A DNA stretch of 64,000 bases. It comes from Novipirellula artificiosorum. Its GTDB lineage: Bacteria > Planctomycetota > Planctomycetia > Pirellulales > Pirellulaceae. The notes beneath the pieces were generated by a model. It was given only the letters and a program-made list of their open reading frames with translations, was not told the origin of the DNA and did not search any database. The DNA is taken from positions 267,510 to 331,509 of the forward strand of contig NZ_SJPV01000010.1 of assembly GCF_007860135.1 (NCBI RefSeq), given 5' to 3'. Shown here piece by piece: positions 62,005-64,000 of the stretch (within the stretch, counting starts at the first letter, position 1; each line of letters opens with the position of its first letter). The translations under genes and the position numbers were made by a program.

Positions 62005-63387
62005 ATGAGATACAGCGCACTCTTGATCCTCTTCACCGCCACCTGGGCTGCGTCGGTTGCAATGGGTCAAACGGTTTCGGAGCGGAACGATGTATCGCCA
62101 TCCGTCAAGCCCGTAACCTTCGGTCCGTATGATTACGAGGTGAAACCCGATCACGAGGCGTTTGAGATATTCCATCCTCGCCGTGCACCGCAAATCGGGC
62201 CTTTGCTGTTAAAGACTGGTGACCGACTTGCGATCTGTGGTGATTCGATTACCGAGCAAAAACGGTACTCACGGATCATGGAGACTTACTTGACCGTTTG
62301 TGTTCCACAGCTGAAGGTCACTTGCCGCCAATATGGATGGAGCGGCGAGAAAACCGATGGTTTTTACAACCGAATGGACAAGGATTGCCTGAGCTTCCAA
62401 CCGACCGTGGCCACGTTGGTCTACGGGATGAACGATTGTCGTTATCGCCCGTTTGATGTGACCAATGGTCAATGGTACGAGGACCACTACACCGCCATTG
62501 TCCGCCGCTTCAAACAAGCCGATGTGCGCGTTGTTGTAGGATCGCCTGGCTGTACGGGCAAGGTTCCGCACTGGGTCAAGACACGAAGCGGTACGCTGGA
62601 TGAACAAAATTTGAATCTCTGCGCCCTACGCGACATTGCGATTGACGTGGCGGAAAAAGAGAACGTGCGTTTCGCAGATATCTTTTGGCCCATGTATCAG
62701 GCGCAAGTCTTCGCACCGGGGCAACATAACGCCACGTCCGAAAAGCCCTACGACGTAGCGGGGAGCGATGGAGTGCATCCTAATTGGGCCGGTCATGTCA
62801 TCATGGCATGGTCGCTGTTGCGATCGCTCGGCCTCAATGGCGACATCGGTACGATCACGATTGATTTGGACAAGCAAGCCGCAGCCGCGAGTGAAGGCCA
62901 TCAAATCGATAGCTATTTGGGGGGCGTCGCGACCATCACGAGCCAACGATACCCTTTCTGTGCCCGCGGTGATCTTCACAGCGACGCGAGTATCCGCTCG
63001 GGAACGACATTGGTGCCCTTCACCGAAGACTTGAATCGCTTTGTCTTGAAAGGGGTTGGCGCGAAACCAGGGCAATACGAAGTGCGATGGGGCGATCAAT
63101 CCAAAACGTTCTCCGACCAGGAGTTGGCAGCGGGGATTCATTTGCCCGTCGAGTTTCCAGAGAATCCGTTCTGCGAGGCCTTCGATCGTGTTGACGGTGC
63201 GGTGGCCGAAAAACAAGCCTTTGAAACCAAGCAAGTCAAAGCCATTTTCCATGGAGCCCCGGGCAAAGCCGACTTCGAGAAAGCGGTTTTGGAGACCGAA
63301 GCCGAACGAGCCCCCTTGGCCCAGGCCGTCGCCGACGCAGTCGTGCCCGTCACGCATACGATCAAGATCACCCGCATTGCGGGCTAA
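62005..63387 (+). CDS. Secreted SGNH/GDSL hydrolase
   Basis: The protein has 460 residues from the ATG at 62005, where the signal peptide begins (ending SVAMGQ); the frame extends back to a TTG at 61966. It has the SGNH blocks: ICGDSIT (S81), YGMND (N143) and SDGVHPNW (D255, H258). The catalytic triad is complete. Such enzymes deacylate or deacetylate carbohydrates outside the cytoplasm, fitting polysaccharide degradation by marine planctomycetes; the substrate is unknown. The C-terminal 150 residues form a separate domain. Confidence 0.88.
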   Translation: MRYSALLILFTATWAASVAMGQTVSERNDVSPSVKPVTFGPYDYEVKPDHEAFEIFHPRRAPQIGPLLLKTGDRLAICGDSITEQKRYSRIMETYLTVCVPQLKVTCRQYGWSGEKTDGFYNRMDKDCLSFQPTVATLVYGMNDCRYRPFDVTNGQWYEDHYTAIVRRFKQADVRVVVGSPGCTGKVPHWVKTRSGTLDEQNLNLCALRDIAIDVAEKENVRFADIFWPMYQAQVFAPGQHNATSEKPYDVAGSDGVHPNWAGHVIMAWSLLRSLGLNGDIGTITIDLDKQAAAASEGHQIDSYLGGVATITSQRYPFCARGDLHSDASIRSGTTLVPFTEDLNRFVLKGVGAKPGQYEVRWGDQSKTFSDQELAAGIHLPVEFPENPFCEAFDRVDGAVAEKQAFETKQVKAIFHGAPGKADFEKAVLETEAERAPLAQAVADAVVPVTHTIKITRIAG

Positions 63388-63820
63388 TCCACGGTGATTG
63401 CATCGATCGTACGGTACGCCGAAGCCAGCTTCATTCCGGCATTCGCTAGAGCATTTTTACGAAGGACGTAGGTTCTCGCGCACAAGGAAACGGGGTCAGC
63501 CGATCACCGGGGGTGACCAAACAAGCCAGGGGATCAGGCAGATATGCCGCAATCGAGTAACGTCCCCCCCGTTACGAGGTCGTCCGGTTTTTAAGTTGTG
63601 ACGAATACAGTGTTTCGGTATCCAACCACCCCTGCCCGCGCAGAGCTCGTTGTACCCCACATCCTAATCCGGTGATATTTTTTTGGCTCCTGGTCCGAAT
63701 GTGTTCCATGCGTTGGACAGGTCGTGGCATCGTTGCATTCCGATCCACAAGGTCCTCGTCGCTTGTCCGATTTTTGCGAAGGTGTAAGCTTGCTGAGGCT
63801 CTTGCGCACCTAGGTTTTTT
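63388..63820. other. Intergenic region after SGNH gene
   Basis: No recognisable gene lies in this 433-bp stretch. A reverse-strand frame across 63591-63809 and another across 63664-63903 look spurious; the second runs into the repeat. The region may be part of a larger intergenic repeat block, since it leads straight into the second MITE copy. Confidence 0.4.
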
Positions 63821-64000
63821 GGCTCATCCGGCGGAAGCGTGCGCAGGAGGTTTTCGAGGCATCTCTCCGGTGTCCCATGATTGCTGGCAGGAGCTATTTT
63901 CACTTGTTATCGTGCCGTTGCCGGTAGAAACGGAGTCGAGCTCTGCAGAGGTGCAACTTGACAAGGGATATCCCGGTCGACGGTGCGCCAAGGGTGCTAC
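63821..64000. mobile_element. Second copy of the MITE-like element, cut by window end
   Basis: This copy is in inverted orientation to the element at 33312. Bases 63821-64000 equal the reverse complement of 33429-33608 without gaps, and by eye only two of 180 positions differ (near 63879 and 63916). The other end and its target duplication lie outside the window. Confidence 0.9.

Noticed and set aside
63664..63903. 79-residue reverse frame at the right edge
   Set aside because: It starts within the second MITE copy and runs into non-coding sequence; there is no ribosome site or domain.

Overview
The window looks like chromosomal DNA of a marine planctomycete of the Rhodopirellula/Pirellulaceae type. 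This rests on the company of planctomycete-typical families (DUF1598, DUF1207, a giant DUF4175-like protein, a Gly/Met-repeat secreted protein, an XylR-type AraC regulator), loose operons on both strands, weak Shine-Dalgarno signals and moderate GC. I assigned families from memory of motifs; no search was run. No rRNA, tRNA, CRISPR array, phage module or full-length transposase gene was seen.

Region 1-11.9 kb is one minus-strand operon for a cell-envelope or BatA/aerotolerance-like system: a DUF58 protein, two membrane VWA-domain proteins, a 1883-residue DUF4175-like coiled-coil protein and a squalene-cyclase/prenyltransferase-repeat protein cut by the left edge. The genes overlap or nearly touch. 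The MoxR ATPase that usually leads such operons is not next to it. Region 12-27.9 kb holds a XylR-like regulator with an OsmC protein, a nucleotide-sugar dehydrogenase, a DUF1598 protein, the N-degron transferase Bpt, a class V aminotransferase, a TIM-barrel epimerase, a metallo-hydrolase, a CHAD protein, guanine deaminase, and a Wza-type polysaccharide export lipoprotein with a second lipoprotein. A WecA/MraY-type glycosyl-phosphate transferase follows at 28.3 kb, so exopolysaccharide genes are scattered here.

Region 30-42.7 kb holds the Gly/Met-repeat protein, a DEAD-box helicase behind a near-consensus promoter, an FKBP lipoprotein, PEP carboxylase, and a three-gene type I secretion-like operon. 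The ABC protein of that operon has a visibly degraded nucleotide-binding domain. Region 42.7-52.4 kb is a storage/compatible-solute block: glycogen debranching enzyme, an FHA-like/GAF/nucleotide cyclase, a GH13 sugar phosphorylase, two glycosyltransferases and a HAD hydrolase, consistent with glucosylglycerate-type osmolyte turnover. Region 52.5-63.4 kb carries DUF1499, RarA, MgtE, DUF1207, a Tat-exported propeller-like protein, a truncated gene remnant, a thioredoxin-like 2Fe-2S ferredoxin coupled to an EamA transporter, an MgtC/DUF4010 membrane protein and an SGNH hydrolase.

The clearest mobile DNA is a 297-bp MITE-like element at 33312-33608. It sits between perfect 9-bp direct repeats that include the helicase stop codon. 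A second copy, in the opposite orientation, starts at 63821 and runs off the right edge; 178 of the 180 shared bases match by eye. A different 116-bp foldback element at 19138-19253 abuts the stop codon of a small membrane-protein gene.
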